A DNA stretch of 64,000 bases from NCBI GenBank assembly GCA_009746045.1, contig RPFO01000648.1, positions 1,161,521 through 1,225,520 of the forward strand, in the 5' to 3' direction. The position numbers and the translations under genes are program-made. The DNA comes from Mesostigma viride (taxonomy: Eukaryota > Streptophyta > Mesostigmatophyceae > Mesostigmatales > Mesostigmataceae). The notes beneath the pieces are model-generated. The model was not told the origin of the DNA and searched no databases. It saw nothing but the letters and a program-made list of their open reading frames with translations. Of this stretch, positions 10,214-22,600 are shown one piece after another; positions within the stretch are counted from its first letter, which is position 1; every line of letters begins with the position of its first letter.

Positions 10214-12460
10214 ATGTGGTCGTTCTTCGGTGTCCTGGCGAGCTGGGCGTGGGCCGCCGTGTGGGCAATTGCCGGCATCTACGGTCTTCTGTCGTTGGGG
10301 AGCTATATCGTGCCTAGGTTCCTGGTCTCGCTTATGCCGAAGCAAAACTTGAAAAGGAAGTACCAAGCAGAGTGGGCCTTGGTTACAGGGGCTAGCAGCG
10401 GCATCGGAAGGAGCATTTCGGAACGATTGGCAGAGCAGGGCATAAACGTCGTGTTGGTGGCCCTTGACGACGACCTCCTGGCGTCTACAGAGGCCGCATT
10501 GAGTGCCAAGTACGCCAACCTGAAGTTCCGTGCCGTCGGGGCTGACCTAGGCGCGCGCGATGCTTCCTCCTATCTGACAAAGATCGTCAAAGCCACCGAG
10601 GACATCCACGTGTCCCTGGTTTTCAACAACGCTGGCTACATTCTGACCGGGTTCTTCCGGCAGGTTACCCTGGAGGCCTTCACTAAGAACATGGACTGGT
10701 AAGACGGCTACCCCACCCCGTCGCGGCCTCGGTGCTGACATTGTCAATTACCTGTGCTGACTTGTCGCCGTAACTCTCCGCCAGCTTAATAATGCCGTTC
10801 GATGTCCATATGCTTGGCCACCCTTGAGGATTTGAGTTTGTCGCACCTTTGTGTAGTATCTCCCCATTACACACAACATGCTGCCTTGGTACTTGAAGGC
10901 CCCCTGTCCCACTGCCATGGATATACAAGTCCCCCTGCCACTTCGCTGGGCACAGCACTTTGTTTCCTCAACCTGCCATTCATGCAGCGCGCGAGCAAAT
11001 GAACAGCGCAATGGAATAAGGATGCACTGTTACATGGAGTAATGGTACAAGTACCAGCTCTACTCGGTTGCAGAACTACCTGGCGATCTTTATTTATCGC
11101 CTGTTTGCCAACCCAACCCAACCCAACCCAACCCAACCCAACCCAACCCAACCCAACCCAACCCAACCCAACCCAACCCAACCCAACCCAACCCAACCCA
11201 ACCCAACCCAACCCAACCCAACCCAACCCAACCCAACCCAACCCAACCCAACCCAACCCAACCCAATCCAACCCAACCCAAACAACCCAACCCAACCCAA
11301 CCCAACCCAACCCAACCCAACCCAACCCAACCCAACCCAACCCAACCCAACCCAACCCAACCCAACCCAACCCAACCCAACCCAACCCAACCCAACCCAA
11401 CCCAACCCAACCCAACCCAACCCAACCCAACCCAACCCAACCCAACCCAACCCAACCCAACCCAACCCAACCCAACCCAACCCAACCCAACCCAACCCAA
11501 CCCAACCCAACCCAACCCAACCCAACCCAACGCAACGCAACGCAACGCAACGCAACGCAACGCAACCCAACCCAACCCAACCCAACCCAACCCAACCCAA
11601 CCCAACCCAACCCAACCCAACCCAACCCAACCCAACCCAACCCAACCCAACCCAACCCCACCCGACCCCACCCGACCCGACCCGACCCGACCCGACCCGA
11701 CCCAACCCAACCCAACCCAACCCAACCCAACCCAACCCAACCCAACCCCCGGCCCGCCCCTCTTACGTTGTAGCGTATACCACAATGTGCCTTACGGCAC
11801 GATAATTCTGCCACGTAACGGCATGATGCCTTACGGCACCATAACTCTGCCACGCAACAGGATGATTCCTTACGGCACCATAATTCTGCCACGTAACTAG
11901 ACAGTGCTGACAGTGCTATGTTTCGTCTCATGGAATGCCCTCATCACTCCTCCCCCCCCCGCGACCTTTCCAACCCCCCCCCCAGTAACATGACGGCTGC
12001 GGTCTGGATCACCCACCACTTCCTTAACCGCATGCTGGCCGCCAAGCGCAAGGGAGCCATCTGCTTCACCTCCTCCGCGGCAGCGTTCATCCCGAGCCCC
12101 TTTGCCTCGGGCTATGGCGCCACCAAGGCCTTTCTCTCCTCCTTCGCCTCCTCACTGGCCGTGGAGTCCAAGTACTATGGAATCGACGTCGCGGCTGTGC
12201 ACCCGTCCCCTGTGAGCAGCCGGTTCTACGACAAGGCGGCCGATCTGGACAGCTTCAAGTTCACCAACAAGTTTGCCGTTCAGCCCGCGCAGATGCCGGA
12301 CGAGATCTTCGCAGCGCTCGGTCGTGCCACCTGGCACGACATCGGCGGGTTTGCGTTTGTGTCGCGCATCGTGACCAAGACGCTCGAGTACAACTTTTTG
12401 GCGCAGCTGTTCGCGCGCACCGCGCACCTCATGCCCGATTGGAAGAAGCAGGCACATTAG
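10214..12460 (+). CDS. short-chain dehydrogenase/reductase, 3-ketoacyl-CoA reductase-like
   Basis: Two exons, 10214-10698 and 11986-12460, join in phase (960 nt, 319 residues). Donor GTAAGA and acceptor CCCAG fit, and the split codon makes Cys inside NMDC-NMT. Residues about 4-38 form a hydrophobic N-terminal anchor. The NAD(P)-binding TGASSGIGR motif, NNAG and the catalytic YGATK (YxxxK) with an upstream Ser pair are all present. Length, anchor and layout match microsomal very-long-chain 3-oxoacyl-CoA reductases and 17-beta-hydroxysteroid dehydrogenase type 12 relatives, which act at the ER in fatty-acid elongation. The SDR fold is certain; the substrate is inference. The 1.3-kb intron is filled by a CCCAA array. 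The stop-codon region is duplicated downstream. Confidence 0.9.
11108..11746. repeat. CCCAA pentanucleotide array (TTGGG on the other strand) with CGCAA and CCCGA blocks
   Basis: About 640 bp of CCCAA units lie in the dehydrogenase intron. A homogeneous block of CGCAA lies near 11530-11565 and a block of CCCGA near 11650-11700. The complementary strand is TTGGG repeats, G-quadruplex-prone and telomere-like in appearance. Apparent PNPTQ and GLGWV proteins here are artefacts. Confidence 0.95.
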
Positions 12461-12710
12461 GGTGTGGCTGGTGAGGTACCACATAGGCTTATTTGGGTGA
12501 AATATGCACCTCGTGCGTGACTGGAAGAAGCAGGCCCATCAGGGTGTGGCTAGCGGGGTGACAGGTACACTTGCGTATCTGCGGCAATAAGGACCTTATG
12601 CTTGACTGACGAGGCAGCGAATATCGGAGGAGGGTGCGGATATCGGCGGTGTCCAGTGCACGGCTATCTGATTGTGTGGAAGTGCACCTGATGACTGGAA
12701 GAGGCAGGCC
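12425..12710 (+). repeat. duplicated copies of the dehydrogenase 3' end
   Basis: The last codons and stop (GATTGGAAGAAGCAGGCACA then TTAG) recur at about 12520 (GACTGGAAGAAGCAGGCCCA) and 12691 (GACTGGAAGAGGCAGGCCGA). The first copy also shares the following GGGTGTGGCT. These are diverged local duplications in the 3' flank. Confidence 0.75.
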
Positions 12711-13629
12711 GAGCTATGCTGGGAGGTGGACATGAGCGGCAAGAGCGTATCGGTCCCTATACGCCTAGCAATGCCCGACCTCAGTGCGCGGTTTGTTACT
12801 CGGCGCGTCGCTCAAGTGTCGCTCTTGTATAGTCCAAAGAGAGCATGTAAGGAGCCTGGGCGACAAGGCAACGAGCCACATGGCATCAAGGCGATGAGTG
12901 CACCCATCATTCGGGTTCGAATGTCAAGTTGACATCGAGTCAAGTGTTTGACGGGTGGTGTGAACATGATGGCGGACCCTGGGAGTTGCCAAGTTGTGTA
13001 CTCAGTATTTGTTTGTCTTCATTTATAGTTCAGAAACTACGAGCCAGGAGCCTAGCAGCAAGACAGCTGGCCATACACCAGAGCATTAGGATTTCAATAA
13101 GCTGTGGGGCAAACTGCCCAATTGGATGATGCGTTCTCCGTCACCAAGTCTCTACTTTTTAGCTCCTAGGGCGGGAAACGCGTTAGTTCATTTAGTATTT
13201 TACATCGTCATGTGTGACTGGCTGACGGATCTCCACTCCATCTTACAAACTTTTGCTGTGTTATCTTGGAAATTAGTTGTGTTATCTTGGGAACAACATT
13301 GCATGGAGTTCGTGGCAGGTGCACGCGTACTTTACGATTTACAATGCAAGCACAGCAGCACCAAGTACATTTCCGGGTGGGTCGCTGGAGAAGTGCAATT
13401 CAAATTTATCAGTATTTGCCATGAACACGTGCTGAGAAGCCATTATATAACCATACAGTCCTTGAACATTTGGAATCATGGCATGGCAAACGTAATGATT
13501 GACTAGCTAGACCTTCTCAGTGGTTTTCCGTTTGCGGGTATTTCCTCGTAAATGGTGGGAGAGCGATCACAGCAATGGTGCTCACCACTAGAGACTCCCG
13601 GCCAGTTAGGCTCGAAACACACGCCCTGA
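12711..13629. other. intergenic, nothing recognised
   Basis: It contains short overlapping frames without domain or compositional support, and no repeat structure that I can see. Confidence 0.4.
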
Positions 13630-13860
13630 TCAAGCTAGCTGTTTCCGGCCCCCCTGTCTCGGTCATCTGGTCGCTCTACACGTAAGCCAGCCATAATTTC
13701 AATGCACAATGCTACACATTTCCATCACCATTCATATTCATCGTCCTGAACGACTCGAACACGCGGACAAGATAACGGCAGGCTCGAGCTACCATGGTCC
13801 GGATTCTCCCGATTTCTGGCCTGCGCTGGTTGTCTCCTTGATATAATGTAGACAACGTGC
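13630..13860. repeat. dispersed repeat, copy 1
   Basis: About 220 bp including CACGTAAGCCAGCCATAATT and GACAAGATAACGGCAGGCTC is repeated with high identity at about 54300-54520. Both copies end near GTTGTCTCCTTGATAT. A fragment of the same family (AAGGAGACAACCAGCACAGA) appears at about 23876. Confidence 0.85.
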
Positions 13861-13904
13861 TGATGGTTGGGTGGGATGGAAGGAGCCGCGTAATCGAACG
13901 AACC

Positions 13905-14335
13905 TAAGTCTAATCTAGCTAGTCTAGAAAAATCCTAACTACCCTACTCATCAAAACGCCTCCTCCGCTTGGGGGGAGGTGGTTTGCCCACAGGGTCGGG
14001 CGTGTGAGCCGAGACAATCCTCTTCCACCGCGTCTTGTTCTGCATGGCAGTCCAAAGAAGGGAGAGAGAGTGGATGCGGTATTCAAACTGGGCTGGGACC
14101 AGTAGGTCATCCAGCAACATCTGTACGTAGTTCGTGACATGTTTCCCTACCTTTTTGGGAATGTCCTTGGGGCCAGGCCAGGTCAGAATGTGCCGTCCTG
14201 GCTGGCCAAGCCGCTGGGGGCCGGCCAGACCAAGGGCGGTGTCGACCTGGCTGGTGCGAGCAAGGTGTCCTACAAATGCTATCCTACGCTGGCTATATAA
14301 AGCATGGTACCTATGAATAGTTTGCATACAAGATT
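13905..14335 (-). mobile_element. 3' end of a non-LTR retrotransposon (LINE), 5'-truncated
   Basis: A minus-strand frame (14327-13944) reads through RRIAFVGHLART and WTAMQNKTRWKRIV to a basic Pro/Arg end, the layout of the extreme C-terminus of a LINE polyprotein. A sister copy lies at 50650-51030 and related segments occur in the plus-strand copies at 48.7-50.4 and 54.6-57.3 kb. Only the last 120-130 residues are kept. The clade is not assigned. Confidence 0.65.
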
Positions 14336-14339
14336 AGCT

Positions 14340-15346
14340 GAGGCCTCATGCACTCGGGGCCCATATTTTAGATTAGCTGTGGACATACATGTACATATTG
14401 ACGTCTTGGGGAGACGTCCAGTCGTCCACTGTATATCTTAATTAATTAATTAGACTAATTAATCAATTAATATCTTACTTTAATTGGGTAATTATATTTT
14501 CAATTGATGTACAAGCATGCATGCACAATTTCACCTGATCGTCACGTGCTTATGCACCAACAATTACAAACGCTTTAGCAGCATGACTGAAATTGCTGTG
14601 GTGCCATCCATGTCTGTGTCTGCTTGTCTTTCTCGTGCCGAATTCGGATTAACTATACTAATTGTACTGACACGTGAATCATTAATGACTCTGTCATTTG
14701 GGTAGGCGAACGATCCCCCAAGGCTTTCCCCGGTCTACTGATAAGGTATCTATTAGATGAGACATCGTATTGTATTTTGCACCACTGGCTAAGCATGGCC
14801 ATTCGTTCTTGGGGGTCTTTGGGGACCCGCATTTGCGAGGCAGGTGGAGGGGATAGTGCGAAGCCTCCGTCCCATGCGGTGCACCTTGTGCAGCATGAAG
14901 GCGACACGCGTGAGTTCCGAAGCATGTGCTCGCATGGAGCACGGAACCTCCAAGTACTGGAGACAACGATTTGCCCCTACTTGGCTGGAAATGCCCAGCA
15001 CTGCGCACAAAGGTTTCTTGCATCTCTTCATCGTATCACGATGGTGGTTGTGCCATTTAAAGCAGCAGGGGTAACCAAGTGAAAGCTATCAGCTTTAACA
15101 TGAATAACCACTTTTCTTGGAACAGCCATGTGCTTATCCATGTAATGTCCTCAAAAGGCGACGGCAAAGCATTCAGCAAGTCTAGAGGCTTCCGCTCATG
15201 TGCATCCACCTGAACAAAAGCTGCTTGGATACAGGATTGCCAATCCTTGGAAACATGCCCCACGCCAGCAAACAGAATGCCTCCCTGGATTAAGTCAAGG
15301 GTGCACAAGAAGTTGGACGGTAATCAACATGACGTGTCCGGGTCAA
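14340..15346. other. AT-rich tract then possible degraded coding remnant
   Basis: TTAATTAATTAA tracts lie at 14430-14510. Minus-strand frames between about 14700 and 15310 have protein-like pieces (for example GGILFAGVGHVSKDW and LPSPFEDITWIST), but they are broken and I recognise no family. They could be an old transposon. Confidence 0.3.
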
Positions 15347-15577
15347 TCAGTCCGGGCTGGACTGATGGCCACCTTCAGCGAAGAACGCTTCATACCCTCG
15401 TGACAGAAATGATTCCCAAGCCTTGAGGAATTCGCTGTGCCGAGACAGCTGGGAAACCAATTGGTTCACCTTCACGCTGTGATCGGCTAGAATTTCGTAG
15501 AGCTCTGCGATGGACGACGCAAGCGACGTGACCTGCTGATTTATCTCTTGAGCCAACTGCGCGGTGTCGCTGCTCAT
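15347..15577 (-). CDS. small helical protein, unknown
   Basis: An intronless frame of 76 codons from ATG 15577 (or 79 from 15586). The product is almost entirely amphipathic helix: QEINQQVTSLASSIAELYEI, then a second helix around QLSRHSEFLKAWESFL. This size and pattern recall small coiled-coil subunits such as DASH Dad1 or BLOC/BORC-type proteins, but similarity is weak and the assignment is speculative. Coding is suggested by the regular heptad spacing. It could equally be an exon of a larger gene. Confidence 0.35.
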   Translation of the reverse strand: MSSDTAQLAQEINQQVTSLASSIAELYEILADHSVKVNQLVSQLSRHSEFLKAWESFLSRGYEAFFAEGGHQSSPD

Positions 15578-16641
15578 GATATCCAATAACGGGAGCCTGA
15601 ATGCTTATCCTTTCCAAATTTCTCACGAACCTTGGCGCGCAGCTAGAAGCCGTCTACATGACGTCCTTAATTGAAGTAGCGACACACTAGTAACGCTCGT
15701 GGCCACAACCAGCCGGTAATAAGCGCCGTCTGACTAAAATTATCGAGTTACACCTTCTCTACTCCCCAAACAAGCATTCAACTACGCATGGTGCGAATCT
15801 CATTCTGGACTCAGCTGCGGATCGCTGTGCCAGGGGCTTACAGCCGCGGAATGGCGGATCAGTTTGATAACGGCGTCAAAGCACATCAGCCATCAGGAAA
15901 GACATCGTAGGCGTCACAGTCTCTCGAAACCAGGATTACCGAAAAATAGCAATGATCGACAAATCCAAACCAAAGGATTACCAGATCCCTACCTACGCAA
16001 GTAGTTGCATGCCACTAATACTTTGCAATGGCTATTCCCTGGTGAATGATGATGCCTCGACTTCGCCACAAATTTGCGTTGAATTCAGTTCTGCCGTTAA
16101 TTCCGCACGAATTTGCCTGCAGTCTCTGCGGCAGAAAAAAACACTGTGCCGGGTCACCGTGGGGCGCCACGTGGCAGATTTGCGTCGTATCTAGCATCCA
16201 CCCTACCTGCAGGGCGTCCTGGGGCGTTGACGGTGTTCGCGTGATGCCCCGTTCGCGCAGATTGGAAGGAGGACGAGCACGAGTCTAAAAACCATGCGAC
16301 TATGGCAGGCGGGGGTCGTGCTGTTTCCGTGGGCAAAGTGTGCGTTGATGAAGGGGAAAATACAGACAAGCAGGACAGGATAGTTTTTGGACCGTTGTCA
16401 CAACTTGGCATTTGTTTTATACAGTGGAAACTTGGAATTTTAAATGGAAATTAGACGAATGGCGTGGTTATTACGGTGCACTGCGAATGTTTAATTGATG
16501 ATCACGGGAGACTTGTTCATGAGCATCTAGCTATCCGGGAGTTCTCAACACTCTGGAGTCTTTTCTATTTCTGGCGCAGCCGCCCATGCTTCTTGGTGAT
16601 ACTCTCTGATACAGCCTTCTACTCGAATTTAGTTTTCCCAA
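15578..16641. other. intergenic, upstream of ARPC4
   Basis: No gene or repeat recognised. The 3' part must hold the ARPC4 promoter and 5' UTR; I see no clear TATA box. Confidence 0.4.
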
Positions 16642-19603
16642 ATGGTCAGTACCGAAGCCTATACCGGCGCGGGTAGAAAAAAAAATATTACTTTTCCGCT
16701 CCCGGCAACTTGCGGAGTTTTCATTCTCCCGGGAAGAGGCTTTTCTATCTGTTAGTCGCCTGCAGCTGCAAGCGCCCACATGCCAACGGTTTTGTCGCCT
16801 TGATTACGCTGGCTTGCATTCCCGACCTCGTGCTTCCGCTGCTGTCGTTCCTTCCAGGCAAATACGCTGCGCCCCTACTTGACGTGCATCCGCAATACGC
16901 TAGTGGGAGCCCTTTGTATACAGGTAAGCTTGGGAGCTGGGACCAGGAATAAGTCTTTGCACCGAGCCCGCTCTAGATGACCGCATTTCTGCCAGAACCG
17001 AATGGAATGGCGAGGTGTAGGCAACGGTAGATGCTGGATCATTTGTTCTAGGCTGTACTGTCACGATCGATGTGGACAAGCTCGTGACATCTGCAATCTC
17101 TGCACCTCGCAGCAGATTCCCTTTGCATTGCATCTGCAAACTCTGCCTGTTTTAGCACACGGCTCGCGGCGATACAAACTCGCCACTGCTTGTTGGACCA
17201 CTAGGCAAAGGGCATAGCTCAGGATGCAAGGGGCAAGGCTCAGGAGCATGCGCCATTGCAGGCGTCGGCCTGGGTAACCCTGGGACCCATCGGCCATCGT
17301 TACACCATCATTATTGCGCCATGACCTCGACATAGGGCTGGATCTGTCAGGCTTTGGTACCATTGCCTGGGGAACGCAAGTATCGAAGCACGCGCACTCG
17401 CCTGGCAAGGCAGGCATGGTGCAATGTCCGTGTGCGTGGGGAGTACAAGGCCAGCACCATCGTCAGGAGTTGCACTTGTTATAGCAGGGGCAAGGTGGTG
17501 AGATAGGGCTAGGCCAAGGACTAGTTGGATGGTGCAAGGTTTTCAGATCAAGGCAGGCAGTGGGGTCTTGAGCACTGCCTTTGTGTAACAAGCCTCTCTT
17601 TGATAGGAGTGTTTATCAATCGGCTTTACTCAGGAGAGCTTGCATGTAGTCCCTGCCGTAAGTCGCACTCTCCTGCGTCGCCTGCTCCACCTATCCCATT
17701 GGAGCAAAACACCGATCATTGTGGGGCATCCACCCATTCCTGTGGAGCAGAACACCTGTCCCTGTGGGGTTGTATATTTCTGCTGCGCACAAGTTGTGCG
17801 CCAACTCCATCTCGTCATCGTTTTCAACTTTCTCTTCTTCCAGTAAACCCCCGCCATTTTTTATCTCAACTGTGCTCGCTCACCACCTTGTTTCTGTCAT
17901 CAGGACTTCCCCTCGCAAGAGGTGGAGCGACACAACCGGCCCGAGGTGGAGTACCAGTACGTTGGACAACAACTGTTGTAGTGTAGAAACCCAGTCGCTT
18001 GTAACCCTATACCAGCCCCCGAGGCGGAGCACCCGTACATGGCCAGAGTTGCTTAGTGTAGACACGCTGTACTCTAAACTGGCCTGAGGGGGAGTATCAG
18101 CATGTGGATGCGTTAGATAGGAGCAGGGAAATCGTGGGTATGCTGTGGGCGTGGGTGTGGGTGGCTGGAAGGAAGGGGGGGGGGAAAGGGGCAGGCTTGG
18201 TGGCGGATCCCATTTACAACAAGTTTTGCACACATGCACATGCACACACACAGGCACATGCAAATGCGCACTCAGAATGCATTAAGGAAGACAGAAGGGC
18301 AAGGAGAAATTCATGAGAAGTCGGCGAAGGGGTGGACGTGGTTTGTTTGTAACAAGGGCAGGCGGATGGACTAGCGCAGCATGGGGCTGTTGCCTGCTCT
18401 GTCCAGGTGGCACAAACCATCAGGAAGGGAGGGAGGGCGGTGCACGCCATTCGTTCGTCGATTAGCAAGGCAACCCCCTTGAAGGAGCGGTTGGTTTCCC
18501 TCTTGTGGAAAGAGCTTGTTGAAAGGGAGGGAGCGCGGTACATGGACACTCATGGATTTTGCTGCCTGCCATGGTTTTGCAAAGCGCCCGTAACTCCCGC
18601 TGGTGGCTTGGATGGTGTCAGTTAAAAAGCCAGCTTTGACAGCAGGGCCACCCTGGGTCAGGAAGCGAGGGGGGAGGTGGGGGGGGCATCTTTGGAATGG
18701 TGATGGTTTGCACGCGGTTTATGAAGATGTGATGGCTATTGTCATGATACAGTGACCATTTTGTCAATGCTACGCAGCTGTCAAGAGATACAGTGACCAT
18801 TCTGCGAGCCAGGTGTTCCCAACAGAGGCACAGAAGTAGTTGGTGGAAGAATGTATCCATGGGACAGCCTAATCGTTGTCTAGTAACACGGTTAGTTTAG
18901 GGAAGTAGTGCTTCTACATGCATGCTGGAAGGCACGCAAATGATCGGTCAGTGCGTGTGAGGCGGGGTGGGGACCTGCCCGTGGCCCAGTCCTGTTGGCT
19001 GTCCAAAATAAGTTTATTCCCTTTGCTGACCCTCCTGACCCTGCTGACCTTGTTGACCTTGAGATCAGGTGGCAAGATGATCAACCACCCCGTTACATCC
19101 ATCATCCACCCCGTTACATCCATCTCCACCCCGTTACATCCATCATCCACCCCGTTACATCTATATGTCGATATAGATTATTGCTGGGATGCATAAGGTA
19201 GCCCATCCCTACCCGTGGGTCTTGTCGTTAACGCCTCATTGGCCGTTGGTCTGGCAGAGACCCCCATGGCTGTAAGCATTTGCTTGTTTTCAATATTGTC
19301 TGTGGCCATAGTTGCCTGCGGGCTTGGCTTGCCCTCCGGCTCGTCTCACCCCCTCTGTATGTTGGACCACCTCTTCCTGCCGTCGTTTCCTTCGGCTGCG
19401 GCGGATGACATCACCTGATGACATCGCCCATCCGACCACGGTGCAGGACGAGCAAGGAGTTGCTATTGCAGCCGGTACGTGGCCGCCGGGCCCGCACATG
19501 TACTCCAGAAAGCAGTCCCATCGCTCCCCACATAGTAGTGCTATATTAAAGTGACCACGCACACACATGCACACGCACGCACACGCAGACATGCACGCAC
19601 ACG

Positions 19604-19676
<73 letters not shown>

Positions 19677-22600
19677 GCACACACACACACGCACACACAC
19701 ACACACACACACACGGAGGCGTGCATGGAGACGCATGCAGAGAAACCTGCACTGACATGTAGACAGCGATGCTCCTTAGTTGCATCGCCACTCCCGCCCC
19801 CTGTTCCATCCGTGTCTCCATCCGTCTCATTAGCAGGCTACCTGTTCTTATCTCCATCATCGCCGCTCTTGGATGAGTGGCGAAAGTTTGGTTTCATGAG
19901 CAAGTTGCATGCGCGTCCTGCATTCATCTTCTGCTTTAGAATGTCAGGCTTTAGGGTTTTCTCCTCGTGTAGATATAGTGTTTTGAGGGTGGAACATACT
20001 ATGCGTGATGTGTCGGGCTCCTTATGCGTTCCGTGCAGTCATCACGTCCGCGTAGACCTATGCCCATGCATCAGGGTGCACCCGTCAGGGCACATGCGTA
20101 ACTACCCAGGCTCACCCCTGCTGGCACCAAGCTCCTGTGGCTGTCCTGTTCCATGAGCATCGTTCCATGAGGCATTGACTGATCGACCGCCCTGGTCTCC
20201 GGGGCTCGGTCAAGGAGTTTGTGGTCCGTGCCTGTGGATTGTGGAACCAGACAGCCTGTGCTCTGGCTGCTTTGCTTCGCTGTTCGGAGCGCTGATCCGT
20301 TGGATGGTTGCCTGGTGGCGTGCCTGTGCCACGAATCGCGTGCTGGATTGTTTGGTGTGAAGCGCGTGCTGGATGGTTTGTTGTGCAGCGCGTGCTGGAT
20401 GGGTGTTTATGAATCATGTTCAGGTGTTGGTCCTCCGCAATGACCACGACAACCCTCACCCTTGGTGCGCACCCTTGGTGTGTGCATTCTGACTGCGGGT
20501 ATATTGCTCGTGCAGGTGTTGATCAGCCGCAACGAACAGGAGAAGTGTCTGATTGAGGCGTCCATCAACTCAGTGCGCATCAGTGTCAAGGTACGAGGGG
20601 GGGGTGGGGGGGGAGGGAGGAGGTACAGGTAGCCGGATGGTTGCACGCAAACGGACAAGTGCTTGTGGCAAACTGAAGGCTGCCATCAGCTCGGTGCGCA
20701 TCAGCGTCAAGGTATGGTGAGGTGGCGGAAAAACAGCAGGTGGGGTAGATCGACACGAAGAGGATGGTCGGATGGCTATAATTAGACGTAACCATGGAAC
20801 TGCGATGTTGCTGCTGATGTACTAGGGACTTCCTCACGTCCTTCTCACGCTCTCTAAACCACGCTGTGCATGCCATAGTCATGCAATTATCACCGTCCTG
20901 CGACCATCGCTGTGATGCAATCACTCTAATCGCTGAATCACCCTCATGGATCACCTTAGCATGGATCGTGCACCACCAGCCCACACTCCCCCTCTCTCCA
21001 CCACCACCACTTGCTCGACCATCTCGCCTTTCTCCAAAGTGCCCTGCCCTGGTTGCCTGCCATCATGCATGCTATTTTTATTACATCATATCTTGTACAC
21101 TGTTAAAGCCACTTTAATAGTGCCCTGCCCTGGTTGCGTGCCATCATGCATGCGATGTTTATCCACATTGGTATTTACAATGTTTTCCTGTCATCCACAT
21201 TGTCATGCACATTGTTATTTGCTGTTGTTTATCCCGATTTTCACAGGCCGGATAAATATTATTTAAAGAGTATTTAAATATTTTCCGAAGGTAGCAAAAT
21301 CCTTTCAAATAGTATTTAAATACTTCCTCGAGAGGGAGGGCGAGTTTCCAATGTATTTAAATATTTCCACCACAAAGCGGGGAGCTTCTAAATATATTTA
21401 AATACTTGGGCGCAAAAATAGGAGCACGTCAAATATTTTTAAATACTTCCCCTGAAATTTTTGTCGCGGCTAAATATATTCAAATATTATTTAAATACTT
21501 TAGCCAACAGTTCAGCTATAGTTTAGAGATCTTTGCTTACATTTTTTTCGGCCGGGCGCGGCTCATGGGGTGACCGCCACGACCTTCGCGTGTGCGCCAT
21601 TGTGTTTTACGGCGGTAGTACTGTACTAGCGAGTGGCCGCCAGGCTGGAAAGGGGGGTTGTGGGCGCTGGGGGGTGTTGGAAAGGTTCCCGATTTTGCGG
21701 TTATACATATATTTACTACCCAAGATATCTAAATATACACCAGGGTATTTAGAAATATATGCATTTAAATTTTCTTTAAACATATTTAAATATTTTATTC
21801 ACAACACGGATCCTCGCAAAATACATTTAAATATTTTTCTATCTTGTAAGCGCCCGTGTAAATATATTTAAATATTTTTGCGCCACTCGGGATCGTCAGC
21901 AAATGTATTTAAATACTTTTGCTGGGTCCGGCAACCCTTTGCAAATGTATTTAGAGGTATAAATATTCAGTATTTATAAATCTTTCTATTTTAAATCCAT
22001 AAATATCATTTATATTTATCCGGCCTGTGCCGATTTTAGTCCACATTCTTTGTCCATTATTTGGAAGCACTTGATGGCGCCCCTTGTTCTCCCTAAGGAG
22101 GCACATTTCTTGTTGAGTGTTTTAATAACCGTTGCTGTTACCTGTACTTCCCTTCTTGAGATTTCAACTGATCAATTATATCGCTAATGATATCGTCTGA
22201 CATCACCTTGCGTGCTTCATCTACCAGCTCAAGCAGGTGGACGAGCGGGAGTCCATTCATGCTTCCATGCCCACTGTTATACTTGTTTTTGTGCATGTGC
22301 GTGTGGTGTGTGTGTGTGTGCCATTTGCCAGCTCGGGAGGCCATGTATCCCGAATTGAACACCCCCTCTGTTCTCATGTGTGTGGGTCATCACCTTGCGT
22401 GCTTCATCGACCAGCTCAAGCAGGTGGACGAGCTGGAGGCCATCCTCAAGAAGAAGTTCACCTCCTTCCTCACGCAGCGCGCCGAGGCGTTCCAGGTGGG
22501 CGCAGCGGTCACTGTAGGCACTTGGTTCACTGTGGCGACACTAACAGGGTATATGCACTCCTCAAGAGCAAGCTCACCTCCTTCCTCGCACAGCGCGCCG

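Noticed and set aside
11042-11931. PNPTQ and GLGWV repeat proteins
   Set aside because: Pentanucleotide array inside the dehydrogenase intron, open on both strands.
17951-17956. Donor at GTACCA for ARPC4 exon 3
   Set aside because: The phase fits but the product would be two residues short. GTACGT at 17957 also fits the phase and gives the family length.
22415-22426. Exon 6 of ARPC4 starting at CAGGTGGAC
   Set aside because: That start would drop two residues. Using the acceptor before CTCAAGCAG restores the family length (LKQVDELE).
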